64,000 bases of DNA from Zhongshania aquatica (GCF_027257955.1 NZ_JANZNQ010000002.1:124001-188000), one strand, 5' to 3'; positions 26,120 through 35,971 are shown, numbered from the stretch's first letter. The notes: generated from the letters alone by a model not told the origin. Numbers and translations are program-made.

Positions 26120-28135
26120 TCAATACCCCGGCTCTAATTCAACGTGTTGCTGCAATGGTAATTCAACCCAGAACAGAGCCCCGTGACCAGGCTCAGACTC
26201 AAAACCTATTGAGCCTCCCATATGTTCGACAAGTTGACTTGTGATCGCCAAACCTAAGCCTGAACCGCCTTGTTGACGAGAATCTGAACCATCTGCCTGA
26301 GAAAACCGCTGGAAAATATTCGCCCTAAAAGACCATGGAATACCACTGCCGTGGTCGGACACTTCTATACGCACGCCATCGTTTCGTTTTTTGACAAATA
26401 TATCTACCACTTCATCCACAGGTGAAAATTTTACGGCGTTTGATATTAGATTTGCCAAGATTTGCTGAAATCGTATGGTGTCTACCCGAACAAGAAGATT
26501 ACTCTCTACCGCGGGATGTAATATCAAATCAATCCGCCGACTAATGCCATAAGGACGCATATTCTCGATTGCCTGAGCAACAATTGGCATGAGCTGTTGG
26601 TATTCAAACTCAAAATTGAGCTTACCGGCGCTAATTTTTTCCAAATCCAACAGATCGTCTATCAATAGTTTTAAGCGCTGACTATTTGTATATGCAACAG
26701 TAATTATTTGCGAAATGGAATCTGAGACAGGCCCCAACACACCACTTTGAATTATATCTAGACTCCCTATTATCGAGGTGAGCGGTGTGCGCAATTCATG
26801 GCTTACCGTTGAAATAAACTCTGCCTTCAAATTAGCTAGACGCTTACGTTCAGTAATATTTTCAGCAATGCCTAAATAGCCGGTTATCTCACCCTTAGCA
26901 GAACGAATCGTCATTATCACCAATGAGACTAACAACTGATGACCATCTTTGTGAATATATGTCCACTCTCTCGTCTCATGACCATCAATTTCCGATTTGG
27001 CGACGAAAACCCGAAAGCCGGAAATTACTCGCCCAAATTCTTCACTAAGCTCTTTACTACGTCTTTCTATTTCATCAGATGAGTGCAGAATAACGGGTTT
27101 TCGCAATCCCACCACCTCCTCTGATTTGTACCCCAACATCTGCTCTGCGCCTTTATTAAATATAGTTATCACCCCATGGATATCGGTAGCAATAATTGAG
27201 AACTCTGAGGCAGACTCCAGTACCGACTGCAATAAGTCATTAGTACTTCCCAGCTCATTGTAGGCTAACTGCAAATCAACTAAGGCTTTTTCCGCACGAT
27301 CCTTCTCGGCCTGCACCTGCCCCATCAAATCATCTTGGCTAAACACAAGTGCGAAAGACTGAGTCGTCAAAAATGCTCTAATAACGCCATAGCTCAGTAG
27401 TATAAAACCCGTAGCAAAAATAATATGAGCGAACCACCAGAGATGATTCCACGGCGAGCTTAATAGAAACGCTATAGAAGATTGAGCAAAAAATAATAGT
27501 GATACCGAAAAAATTGTCATTAAGGGCGAGTCTAACTTCCGTCGCCACACTATCACTATGCACACCACGGCAATAAGTAGCGCAATAATCTCAAATATCT
27601 TCTGCGCATCCGGCGCCCAAGGCGTTGACGCCAATACAAAAACGGCAACATTAATCAACAGAAGTATCGAAACCCAAACAAACCAACGCCCACGTCGCTG
27701 CCCACTTTCCTCATCCAGAGAAGGTTTACCATAAGTAAGTAAACCCGCAAAAAAGCAAGACATCATAGCCAAGCGACTAACAGGACCATAAAGTACAAAC
27801 TGCCAAATATTTATTGACGAAATTCTGGTAAAGATGCCGTGACATGCGTAAATAAGAGTGAATGCAAAGAAGCCAAGCGCCAACCAACGGGAAAATTGCT
27901 CGCCGGAATATTGAAAACAAAGCCAAGCTATTATAGCGATGAAGCTACTTTGAACGATCGCTATGACAATCGCAATTTCATGATCGCTATGACTGTGAAA
28001 AAATAAATGCGAGTCTTGATAAATATACAGATAGGCGGTGGCAAATATTGGGATCAAACTTAGCGCGATAACAATTAAAATAGCGTAAGCAGCACTCAAA
28101 CGACGAGCAAGGTCAGACGCTTTCTGAGTATGCAT
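26120..28135 (-). CDS. Membrane PAS sensor histidine kinase
   Basis: A 671-residue kinase. The first ~265 residues contain about eight membrane helices that I cannot assign to a named MASE/7TM domain. A short coiled coil (about 270-300) leads to one PAS domain (about 300-425, ending GYLGIAENITERKR). HisKA follows with FISTVSHELRTPLTSIIG (phospho-His) and HATPase_c with NLISNAVKFS, GSGIPWSF and GGSGLGLAI. There is no receiver domain and no adjacent cognate response regulator. It lies 215 bp after cheB on the same strand, so its partner may be one of the cluster's CheY-like proteins or the Hpt/GGDEF pair at 42 kb; both are guesses. Confidence 0.88.
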   Translation of the reverse strand: MHTQKASDLARRLSAAYAILIVIALSLIPIFATAYLYIYQDSHLFFHSHSDHEIAIVIAIVQSSFIAIIAWLCFQYSGEQFSRWLALGFFAFTLIYACHGIFTRISSINIWQFVLYGPVSRLAMMSCFFAGLLTYGKPSLDEESGQRRGRWFVWVSILLLINVAVFVLASTPWAPDAQKIFEIIALLIAVVCIVIVWRRKLDSPLMTIFSVSLLFFAQSSIAFLLSSPWNHLWWFAHIIFATGFILLSYGVIRAFLTTQSFALVFSQDDLMGQVQAEKDRAEKALVDLQLAYNELGSTNDLLQSVLESASEFSIIATDIHGVITIFNKGAEQMLGYKSEEVVGLRKPVILHSSDEIERRSKELSEEFGRVISGFRVFVAKSEIDGHETREWTYIHKDGHQLLVSLVIMTIRSAKGEITGYLGIAENITERKRLANLKAEFISTVSHELRTPLTSIIGSLDIIQSGVLGPVSDSISQIITVAYTNSQRLKLLIDDLLDLEKISAGKLNFEFEYQQLMPIVAQAIENMRPYGISRRIDLILHPAVESNLLVRVDTIRFQQILANLISNAVKFSPVDEVVDIFVKKRNDGVRIEVSDHGSGIPWSFRANIFQRFSQADGSDSRQQGGSGLGLAITSQLVEHMGGSIGFESEPGHGALFWVELPLQQHVELEPGY

Positions 28136-28350
28136 AAACTACCTTTTAAATAGGATATAAGGCTTAACAATAAGATCAAGCCAAAGATATATCTAAAACC
28201 GTTACTAGGTATAACCAAAATAACAACTGATAAACCTGAAAACCAACAGTACTCAATGAGGAAGTTTGTCTAAGAAAATTTACAACTCTTATGATTCGGA
28301 AATCGACAAACAAAAATATTCGACCAAATCACTGCCGAGCGACTGCGACT

Positions 28351-29463
28351 TTACGGTCGCATTTCCTCATAAAGACTTACAATTTTAGATGATATTTTTC
28401 CTAAGCTCAGAATTTCATCAACAGCGCCGACCGCAACAGCAGCGCCAGGCATACCCCAGACTATCGACGATGCTTCGTCCTGCACAAGGGTTCTCGCCCC
28501 CGCTTCATGCATCGCTTTCAATCCCTCGGCACCATCTTTTCCCATACCGGTCAAAATAACGCCGACAGCATTTTTGCCCACATACTTTGCCACCGAATGG
28601 AACAATACATCCACCGAAGGACGATGCCGATTCACCGGATCGTGGTCACTCAGCACGCAGTAATAACGGGCACCATCACGCCGTAAACTCAAATGAAAAT
28701 CACCTGGTGCTATATATGCATGCCCATGCAAAACTCGCTGGCCGTCGACCGCCTCACACACGGTCATCGCACTGCACTTATTCATCCGCTCAGCAAATGG
28801 ACCACTAAACATCCCTGGAATGTGCTGAACAATAACCGTTCCCGGTGTATCAATAGGCAAACGTTCGAGCACTTCTCGAATAGCTTCTGTTCCCCCCGTT
28901 GATGCGCCAATGGCAATAATCTGATCTGTGGTTTTAAAGTTCAAATTACTGTTCGTAGTCACAATCCCCCCTGGTGAGATATAGGATTCACGAGAGTGTC
29001 GACTATTGCTTTCAACTAACTTTGAGACTGTTGCGTACCTAGCGATCTTTACTTTCTCGATTATCTCGCTAGCATATTCTTTTAGTTTGCTGGCGATATC
29101 TATTTCTGGTTTGCTAACAAAATCTACCGCACCTAATTCTAATGCCTCTAGTGTAACCGAGGCATTTTTCTGTGTAAGCGACGACACCATTACTACTGGC
29201 ATTGGTCGCAAGCGCATTAAATTACGCAGAAATTGCAAGCCATCCATCTTAGGCATCTCAACATCCAGAGTGAGAACATCTGGGTTAAGCAGCTTGATTT
29301 TTTCGCGCGCTATGAATGGGTCTGACGCGACGCCAACAACTTCAATATCGGGGTCAGAACTCAAAATTTCTGACAAAACATGGCGCATGAGCGCCGAGTC
29401 ATCAATGACCAAGACCTTAATTCGCGGTTTAGCACCATCAGCAAGCGTAACGGGATTCAGCAT
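28351..29463 (-). CDS. cheB: Chemoreceptor methylesterase CheB
   Basis: Receiver domain (phospho-acceptor Asp67 in LTLDVEMPKMDG) joined to a methylesterase domain. The catalytic triad regions are IGASTGGTEA (Ser), IVQHIPGMFS (His) and MGKDGAEGL (Asp). It removes methyl groups from receptor glutamates and can deamidate glutamines. ATG 29463 is preferred to an upstream frame extension because GGAGG lies six bases before it. It follows the MCP by 126 bp and works against CheR at 33 kb. Confidence 0.95.
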   Translation of the reverse strand: MLNPVTLADGAKPRIKVLVIDDSALMRHVLSEILSSDPDIEVVGVASDPFIAREKIKLLNPDVLTLDVEMPKMDGLQFLRNLMRLRPMPVVMVSSLTQKNASVTLEALELGAVDFVSKPEIDIASKLKEYASEIIEKVKIARYATVSKLVESNSRHSRESYISPGGIVTTNSNLNFKTTDQIIAIGASTGGTEAIREVLERLPIDTPGTVIVQHIPGMFSGPFAERMNKCSAMTVCEAVDGQRVLHGHAYIAPGDFHLSLRRDGARYYCVLSDHDPVNRHRPSVDVLFHSVAKYVGKNAVGVILTGMGKDGAEGLKAMHEAGARTLVQDEASSIVWGMPGAAVAVGAVDEILSLGKISSKIVSLYEEMRP

Positions 29464-29588
29464 AAAGCCTCCAGAATACCCAGAACACACATAAGGACTG
29501 TCAGATTATTTATAATTTATGCGTATTCAGAAAGGGAAGAAGCAGCGCGAAATTTCTGTGTGATATTCACGCTGCAATACCTCTACAA

Positions 29589-32500
29589 TTAGAACTCTTC
29601 CCAGTCATCGCTATGATCATTACTTGCCATCTTCCGGACTGGCAGCTTGGTTGGTGTTGGTTTCGAGCGAGGAACGATTCGATGAACATCACCACCACGA
29701 GACTCAGTAGGCTTCGGCGTTAGCGTAGCCTTGGTAGAGACTGAGGCAACATCGTTAGCCGATGTACGGAAATAAGTCATCTGATCACTCAGCCCACGCG
29801 ACAAGGAATCCATGGATTGACTGGCCGCTGCCGCCTGCTCAACCAAAGCGGCATTCTCCTGGGTTACCTTGTCCATTTCAGCAATAGCTTTATTAACCTG
29901 TTCAATACCTGACGCCTGTTCTTGGCTAGCCAAGGCTATTTCAGCAATGATGTCCGACACCTTCTTCACGCTACTCACGATTTCACCAAGTGTAGCCCCA
30001 GATTCATCAATGAGCTTAGTTCCCTCGTCCACTTTTTCTACACTATCTTTGATTAGTGTTTTTATTTCTTTAGCAGCCTGAGCGCTGCGTTGCGCCAGAT
30101 TACGCACCTCAGAGGCTACTACCGCGAAACCTCGGCCCTGCTCGCCTGCGCGCGCAGCTTCAACAGCCGCATTTAGCGCGAGCAAGTTAGTCTGGAATGC
30201 TATTTCGTCTATAACGCCAATAATGTCTGAAATGCGTTTAGACGAAGAGTTTATCTCTCTCATCGCACCTACTGCTCGGCCCACGACCTCGCCACCTTTT
30301 TCAGCTTGGCCTCTTGCGCTCGCTGCAAGAGTATTAGCTTGGGATGCATTTTCGGCATTTTGCTTAACGGTTGCGGTGAATTCCTCTACGCTCGATGCGG
30401 TTTCTTCTAATGACGCTGCTTGCGCCTCAGTCCGATTTGAAAGGTCTAAGTTACCCTGCGCGATTTCTGATGCGGAACTTTGAATACCTGTTGCCGCTTC
30501 TCGAATCTGCGTAACCATATCTCTCAGATTGTTTACAGAAAGATTTAAAGCATCTTGCATTGTGGCAAATTCACCGTGATATTCACCATTCATAACCTGA
30601 ATCAAATCACCTTCAGACAATGCAGCCATTACACGTGAACTTTCAGTTAGAGGTGCAGAAATAGCATCCATCAATCGGTTTAAACCTGCAGCTAAGCGGC
30701 TTAAGAAACCGACTGTATCTTTGTCGTTTATTCGACTATCCAATTTGCCAGCTATCGCACTGTCCAACAAACCGCTAATTTGATTTTCAGCATTGCTTTG
30801 CTCACTAACAATAGCGTCCATAAGCCCATTTACCGAAACACTCAAACGGCGCATAAAGCCTTGGTAACGCTCTGCATTCAAGCGCTGACCTAACTCTCCC
30901 TTGGACGCGGACTCTATCAAGGACGCAATCTGACGTTCAGCATCCTTTTGTTCAGTAATATCCTTCCACTCAACCATATTACCCATATATTCGCCGTTTG
31001 CTCCGAGTATCGCGGTCGCATTTACCTCGAACTCAAGGTCGGCAATTTTTATTTCGGCTCTAGCGGGTAGGTCGCTAACATTGGCCAACAAACCACGCTG
31101 ATGGCCGGGGTGCTTGTGGAATTGATCGATGGACTGCCCTACTAAATTCTCGACAGAGAACGAGGGGAATCGAGCGCGCAATACGTCTTCACGATTTCGA
31201 AGCATTTCAATAACAGCAGGATTTGCATAGGTAATATTCAAATCCGCGTCGCACATCATTAAGTTGGCTTCAGCGCCATTCACGGCTGACTGTAAGCAGG
31301 CGATTTCGATTTCCTTAGCACGCTGCTCTGTTACATCAAGCCATTCAAGTGTGTTGCCGATATAGTTACCGACTTTGTCGACTTGAGCGGTAACATTTAT
31401 ATTGAATATAAGATGACCAACATTGATATCAACCGAGTGCGGTAGATTAGACGGATCACTTAACATGCCGCGCTGGTGAGCTGGATTCTTGTGGAAAATA
31501 TCAATGCAAGTGCCAACAATATTATCGACGTCGAAGCCTGGATAGACTGCGGCCATTGCATCACGATGGCGGCCTAATAGAGTGCTAGTTGACTCATTAA
31601 CATAGGTAACAATTAGATCACGATCGACCATCATAATCGCCGTCATAGCGCTGCCTACGGCGGTTTGCAATCTCGCCACTTCGGTCTCTTTAGCGCGAAC
31701 CTCGGTTACATCAAGCCATTCAAGTGTATTGCCAATGTAAGAGCCATCTGCACCTATCTGAGAGGTAACATTAATATTAAAAATAAGGTTTCCCACATGG
31801 ATATCTGCTGAATGTGGAAGGTTCGCTGGGTCGCTTAGCATACCGCGTTGATGAGCCGGGTTTTTATGGAAAATATCTATACAGGTGCCGACAATGTTTT
31901 CAACATCAAAACCCGGATATACTTCACGAAGCTCATCGCTGTAACCTGCCAATAATTTGCGGGTTGCATCGTTAACGTAGGTTACTACCAAATCGCGATC
32001 GATCATCATGATCGCTGTCATTGCTCTATCGACTGCAGTCTGAAGCCGCACAACTCGCTCTTCCTTTGCGTGCTGTTCGGTTACGTCATGCCACTCCAGT
32101 ATGCTGCCGACGTGTACACCGGCCTCATCAATATTGGCGGTAACATTAATATTGAGTACCAATTCGCCAACAGAGATTTCTAGAGACCGAGCAGACACCG
32201 TAGGATCACTCAACTGCTGCGGTTTGTATGACGGATCGGCAGAAAAAACGTGATCAACACATAATCCGTTTAAGTTACCTGCGTCAAACCGCGAGTAAAT
32301 AGATGAGAAAACCTTAGAATGCTTCTCTAACAGAGTAATAGCAGCGTTATTCGCGTAAGTTACAATGCGATTTTTATCCACCATCATAATCGGAGTCATA
32401 ACCCCTGCGACAGTCAACCGCAATTGACTTAACTCTTTTTTCAATGCGTCAAGCTCTAACTTAGAAGATGACGATCGCGGTGCCACCTTCGCTTTAGCAG

Positions 32501-32609
32501 GAGCTCTCGCCTTGGTCGATGCTTTTGTCGCGCTTGGTGCTTTCGCTTTTGGAGTCGCCGCTCTAGAAACTACGCGCCCCTTTGTATTTGTCTTTATTTT
32601 CGCTTCCAT
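29589..32609 (-). CDS. Soluble four-PAS methyl-accepting chemotaxis protein
   Basis: A 1006-residue receptor without membrane segments. Residues 1-50 are a Lys/Ala/Pro/Thr-rich basic tail (for example [17 protein letters not shown]). Four PAS units of ~125 residues follow (about 62-187, 188-312, 313-437, 438-562), the middle two nearly identical. HAMP-like or linker units cover about 565-720. The signalling hairpin is unmistakable: [21 protein letters not shown] and [17 protein letters not shown]. The protein ends in DWEEF, which fits the x-aromatic-x-x-aromatic CheR/CheB tethering pentapeptide (NWETF in E. coli). AGGAGAT precedes ATG 32609. It presumably senses a cytoplasmic cue and drives the CheA encoded at 38-40 kb. 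Confidence 0.92.
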   Translation of the reverse strand: MEAKIKTNTKGRVVSRAATPKAKAPSATKASTKARAPAKAKVAPRSSSSKLELDALKKELSQLRLTVAGVMTPIMMVDKNRIVTYANNAAITLLEKHSKVFSSIYSRFDAGNLNGLCVDHVFSADPSYKPQQLSDPTVSARSLEISVGELVLNINVTANIDEAGVHVGSILEWHDVTEQHAKEERVVRLQTAVDRAMTAIMMIDRDLVVTYVNDATRKLLAGYSDELREVYPGFDVENIVGTCIDIFHKNPAHQRGMLSDPANLPHSADIHVGNLIFNINVTSQIGADGSYIGNTLEWLDVTEVRAKETEVARLQTAVGSAMTAIMMVDRDLIVTYVNESTSTLLGRHRDAMAAVYPGFDVDNIVGTCIDIFHKNPAHQRGMLSDPSNLPHSVDINVGHLIFNINVTAQVDKVGNYIGNTLEWLDVTEQRAKEIEIACLQSAVNGAEANLMMCDADLNITYANPAVIEMLRNREDVLRARFPSFSVENLVGQSIDQFHKHPGHQRGLLANVSDLPARAEIKIADLEFEVNATAILGANGEYMGNMVEWKDITEQKDAERQIASLIESASKGELGQRLNAERYQGFMRRLSVSVNGLMDAIVSEQSNAENQISGLLDSAIAGKLDSRINDKDTVGFLSRLAAGLNRLMDAISAPLTESSRVMAALSEGDLIQVMNGEYHGEFATMQDALNLSVNNLRDMVTQIREAATGIQSSASEIAQGNLDLSNRTEAQAASLEETASSVEEFTATVKQNAENASQANTLAASARGQAEKGGEVVGRAVGAMREINSSSKRISDIIGVIDEIAFQTNLLALNAAVEAARAGEQGRGFAVVASEVRNLAQRSAQAAKEIKTLIKDSVEKVDEGTKLIDESGATLGEIVSSVKKVSDIIAEIALASQEQASGIEQVNKAIAEMDKVTQENAALVEQAAAASQSMDSLSRGLSDQMTYFRTSANDVASVSTKATLTPKPTESRGGDVHRIVPRSKPTPTKLPVRKMASNDHSDDWEEF

Positions 32610-32675
32610 TTCGTATCTCCTAAACCGAGATTTTAACCATTTCGGTCAACTCTCTGGTCATCTATTAATTTGTTA

Positions 32676-33530
32676 CTAAATTTTTTCGTATATGGTTCTG
32701 CCAATTAAGCGATAGGACTCGCAAACCCCTGCGAGGTTTTCCGAATGACCAATCATCAACTTCCCCCCCTTACTCTGATTTTTTGAAAATCGATCAAACA
32801 GTGTTCTCTGCACATCCTTACTAAAGTAAATAACAACATTACGACAAAATATAATGTCGAATGATGTCTTTATCGGCCATTGACCCAAAAGATTTAGCTG
32901 ACGATAGGTGATCATTTCTCTCACTTTTGGATGAATCATGACAAAGCCTGAATTTTCGCCCTTACCCCGCTTAATCCAAGGATTAACAATCGAATCGTTG
33001 GCGTTATCAAAACGCTCATCAGAATATATACCTCGAGATGCGGTAGCCAAAATTGCAGTATCTAAGTCGGTTGCCAATATCTTGACATCTGCAGTTTCTA
33101 TACCCTGTACGCCGTGAAGTAGAGACATCGCCATAGAATAAGGCTCTTCGCCGCTAGAACAACCAGCCGACCAGATGCGAACTGATTTTTTAATCTTTAT
33201 CAACCGCGACACTTCATTCACCAAAAACTCGAAATGGTGATTTTCTCTAAAAAAGCTCGTGAAATTAGTTGTTATTGCACTGATAAAAAATGGCAGCTCC
33301 GATTCGTCGCCGGAGCTGATAATATCAATGTAGTCATTAAAGTCAGTTATACCTAAAGCGCGTAATCGCTTAGAGTAGCGACTGTACGTCAGCTGCTTTT
33401 TTTCATCACCTAAAGTAATGCCAGTGTGCTCGAAGACTAAGCCCTTCAACTTTTCAAAGTGCTCATTTTGAAAAGGAAATTCGAATCTTTGATCTGCTAG
33501 GTCTGCGCTAGTATTCAATTTATAGCCCAC
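32676..33530 (-). CDS. cheR: Chemoreceptor methyltransferase CheR
   Basis: An S-adenosylmethionine-dependent methyltransferase of 284 residues. The N-terminal helical domain includes YSRYSKRLRALGITDF. The catalytic domain has RIWSAGCSSGEEPYSMA for cofactor binding and FDIIFCRNVVIYFSK. It methylates glutamates in the adjacent receptor, whose C-terminal DWEEF should dock on the CheR beta-subdomain. The start is uncertain: GTG 33530 has no clear Shine-Dalgarno, and TTG about 12 bases later sits behind AGGTGG. Confidence 0.93.
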   Translation of the reverse strand: MGYKLNTSADLADQRFEFPFQNEHFEKLKGLVFEHTGITLGDEKKQLTYSRYSKRLRALGITDFNDYIDIISSGDESELPFFISAITTNFTSFFRENHHFEFLVNEVSRLIKIKKSVRIWSAGCSSGEEPYSMAMSLLHGVQGIETADVKILATDLDTAILATASRGIYSDERFDNANDSIVNPWIKRGKGENSGFVMIHPKVREMITYRQLNLLGQWPIKTSFDIIFCRNVVIYFSKDVQRTLFDRFSKNQSKGGKLMIGHSENLAGVCESYRLIGRTIYEKI

Positions 33531-33582
33531 CTGATTTTTCGTATTTACGAAGTAAACACATCACTTCCACCTATAAGCATGA

Positions 33583-33981
33583 TTAGGCTATTGGACTCTT
33601 AACAGCGCCAGAAAGAAGCGAGTTCGATCTACACGTATTGATCCTCAAAATACATAGCGCGCCAATTAACATCAGTCCGCCACCCACAACCTTGAAGTAC
33701 ACACCGTGGCTGGCGAATCCAAGCGAAGCTGATCCCATAATCGCCATCGAAAGCAAGGAAACTATCTTCGTTTTACAGTTAACACATCGCTGGCTCTCCC
33801 AGCGCTCAATACAGGGGCCAAAAAATCTATTGCTTAGCAACCAGCGGTGCCAACGCGCTGATGACTTAGAAAAACATCCGGCGGCAAGCAAAATAAATGG
33901 CGTTGTCGGCAACAGAGGCAGAACTGCACCAATTAAACCTAATGCAATAAACATGAATCCTAAAGCTGTGTAAAATCGCAT
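33583..33981 (-). CDS. DUF454 (YbaN-like) inner membrane protein
   Basis: A 132-residue protein with an N-terminal helix pair (FMFIALGLIGAVLPLLPTTPFILLAAGCF), the diagnostic segment KSSARWHRWLLSNRFFGPCIERWES, and two further C-terminal membrane helices. The PLLPTTPF motif is the hallmark of DUF454. The function is unknown. It sits inside the chemosensory cluster between the CheC/CheX-like gene and cheR, with no known link to chemotaxis; co-transcription may be incidental. Confidence 0.85.
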   Translation of the reverse strand: MRFYTALGFMFIALGLIGAVLPLLPTTPFILLAAGCFSKSSARWHRWLLSNRFFGPCIERWESQRCVNCKTKIVSLLSMAIMGSASLGFASHGVYFKVVGGGLMLIGALCILRINTCRSNSLLSGAVKSPIA

Positions 33982-34014
33982 TAATTACAACCCACAGTTT
34001 TGAGTTAGAAAACT

Positions 34015-34482
34015 CTAAATAATGCTAAATAGCATTTTTCCGAAGCCGTACCGAGGTATTTTTAGTTTGAACCCGACAGTCGTTCTAGGAGTAAAACCAT
34101 CTGATACTGCTGACGCTTCAGCTGGCCTAAAGACCTTATCCAGTTTTATGTGTGTAGATGAGTCGGACATGAGCAGCCGCGAACACACATTGATAACTTC
34201 ATAAAAGTTATCAACCGAGGTCTTAGTGAAGTCCCCACTTTTTATCATGTCTTCTGCGCCACCAGCCGGCATCATTGAAAGCGCCGCGCCTGAATAGGCA
34301 ACAAAGGCAGGATCACATGCACATAAGGCAACAAGTTCGCCATCATCGTTTATAAAATTAGCAACAAAAGCACCATCAATTTTCTTATCTGGTATCTCCG
34401 AAGTATCGATGTCGCTACCGTATAGCATCGATAACATGTCAGAAACACTTTCGCCGTTTGGTACAATCAGCCGATTCGTCAT
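34015..34482 (-). CDS. CheC/CheX-like protein next to cheY, candidate CheY-P phosphatase
   Basis: A 155-residue protein I do not recognise by overall sequence. Residues 91-98 read DNFYEVIN, and Pro120 follows, giving D-x3-E-x2-N-x21-P. As I recall it, the active-site signature of the CheC/CheX/FliY phosphatases is [DS]-x3-E-x2-N-x22-P, so all key residues are present with one residue difference in the last spacing. The gene follows cheY directly. ATG 34482 is chosen: TTG 34497 abuts the cheY stop, and GGGG lies eight bases before the ATG. The terminal IPRYGFGKMLFSII is unexplained. Phosphatase function is an inference from motif and context. Confidence 0.6.
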   Translation of the reverse strand: MTNRLIVPNGESVSDMLSMLYGSDIDTSEIPDKKIDGAFVANFINDDGELVALCACDPAFVAYSGAALSMMPAGGAEDMIKSGDFTKTSVDNFYEVINVCSRLLMSDSSTHIKLDKVFRPAEASAVSDGFTPRTTVGFKLKIPRYGFGKMLFSII

Positions 34483-34497
34483 TTTTGGGCGCCCCAA

Positions 34498-34857
34498 TTA
34501 CATTATTGCTGTTAGAACTTTTTCGAAGGATTCAACTGAAAATGGCTTGGATATTAAAAACTTGGCACCGCCTGCTGATGCTTTTGCGCGCATTTCTGCT
34601 GTTGCCTCAGTGGTAATAAATCCAAACTTTGTTTTAATACCTTCCTCGTTCATCGCTTCAAGCAATTCGATTCCAGTCATATTAGGCATATTCCAATCTG
34701 CCAAGATTAAATCTGGAACTTTATTCTTTATCGATTCAAGCGCCACAACGCCGTCTTCTGCCTGGGAAATATCGTTGCCGCCGAACCCAGCTTGCCGTAA
34801 TGTACGTATTATCATGTTACGCATAGCAGTGCTGTCATCAACAACCATAATATTCAT
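34498..34857 (-). CDS. cheY: CheY response regulator
   Basis: A stand-alone receiver of 119 residues. The acidic pocket is VVDDST (Asp7, Asp8), the phospho-acceptor is Asp54 in LILADWNMPNMTG, the switch Thr is in GFITTEAT and the conserved Lys is in ISKPF. The DWNMPNMTGIELL region is very close to flagellar CheY proteins. It heads the second half of the chemosensory cluster, followed at once by the CheC/CheX-like gene, and is divergent from the HDOD gene. Confidence 0.92.
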   Translation of the reverse strand: MNIMVVDDSTAMRNMIIRTLRQAGFGGNDISQAEDGVVALESIKNKVPDLILADWNMPNMTGIELLEAMNEEGIKTKFGFITTEATAEMRAKASAGGAKFLISKPFSVESFEKVLTAIM

Positions 34858-34995
34858 ATTTTCCTATTCCTTTTATTCGAAGTAATATAATTAGTGAGCA
34901 GTTCATCACAAGAATTGCAATCTCCCTATTAGTGATGATACTTATTGAGTAACGACTAAACTAAGCCGAATCTGTACGAATATTCCGAAGTGTCA

Positions 34996-35017
34996 ATATA
35001 CCTCTACTTAGGTATAT
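34996..35017. promoter_or_regulatory. Inverted repeat between cheY and the HDOD gene
   Basis: ATATACCT at 34996-35003 and AGGTATAT at 35010-35017 form a perfect 8-bp inverted repeat with a 6-base spacer. It lies 21 bp before the HDOD ATG and 139 bp before cheY, in the only divergent promoter region of the cluster. It could be an operator or a short leader hairpin. Confidence 0.4.
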
Positions 35018-35037
35018 GAATATCGAGTGTTTTTACT

Positions 35038-35889
35038 ATGCCTAATGCGCAGCAACTGGTAGCGGATACCACCTCATTAATATCTTTTCCCGACGTAGCC
35101 ATCGCTTTAAATAATGCGCTGAGCAAGGGTGACAATTCCGCTAAAGAAGTTACCGACATAATTGAACGCGACCCAGCGCTTACTGCCGCTGTATTGCGAA
35201 TCTCAAACAGTGCCGCCCTAAATACCGGCGTAGAGATAAACACTGTCTCACGAGCTGTTTCGCGCCTTGGATATCGTCAAATCAACGAACTCGTTATGGG
35301 AATTGAGGTAGCTCGCTCATTTAACGCGCTAACAAATGATCTGATTAGCATTGAGGATTTTTGGAAGCACAGCCTACTTTGTGCAACGATCGCTAAACGG
35401 ATTGCAAAGCAATGTAAAGGCATAGACGCCGGCGCCGCCTTCACTGCAGGACTGTTACATGATATCGGACAGCTAATTATATTTAGCCGTCTTGAGGAAG
35501 AATCTGAAGAGTTTCTTTCTAAATCCATTTCAGAATTCGACGGTCTCACGACGTATCTTTGCGAAAAAGAAGTTCTCGGCTACGACCACACCAACGTAGG
35601 CCTTGAACTAGCTATGAAATGGAAGCTACCTCGGTCACTACAGGAGTGCTTGTATGCGCACCATGAACCTAACAAAATAGTCCCAACCCCGGACTTAGTT
35701 ATGCTCATTCATATAGCAAATAGTCTAGCTGTACTCGCTGAGCTTGAAAGCGATAAATTAGAAGACGGCCCGGCAATAATGGATAGTGCATGGGATCAAT
35801 TAAAATTGGATAAAAGTCGAATTTTCGATATTCTAGACGGCGCGCAAGACGAGGTTGGCGACTTGCTCAAAATATTTATCAGCAAATAA
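35038..35889 (+). CDS. HDOD-domain protein
   Basis: A 283-residue protein consisting of a single HDOD domain (about residues 15-210; SNSAALNTGVEINTVSRAVSRLGYRQI, LLHDIGQLIIFSRL, YDHTNVGLELAMKWKLP) plus a helical C-terminal region. HDOD proteins are relatives of HD phosphohydrolases and generally act as signalling scaffolds. In this one the H-D pair is retained in LLHDIGQ, but the full metal site was not checked. It is the only plus-strand gene within the chemosensory cluster, inserted between cheD and cheY, and such genes do recur near chemosensory loci. Confidence 0.85.
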   Translation: MPNAQQLVADTTSLISFPDVAIALNNALSKGDNSAKEVTDIIERDPALTAAVLRISNSAALNTGVEINTVSRAVSRLGYRQINELVMGIEVARSFNALTNDLISIEDFWKHSLLCATIAKRIAKQCKGIDAGAAFTAGLLHDIGQLIIFSRLEEESEEFLSKSISEFDGLTTYLCEKEVLGYDHTNVGLELAMKWKLPRSLQECLYAHHEPNKIVPTPDLVMLIHIANSLAVLAELESDKLEDGPAIMDSAWDQLKLDKSRIFDILDGAQDEVGDLLKIFISK

Positions 35890-35971
35890 TCAACGTTTCG
35901 TCGATACGATCCTACCCGCAACCATCTGCAATTAAAAACTCTCCCTTAGCAAGCTCAAGCTTTAAAGCCAA

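Noticed and set aside
29006-29494. A 162-codon plus-strand frame antisense to cheB
   Set aside because: Antisense shadow of a strongly conserved receiver domain; no ribosome-binding site or protein features.
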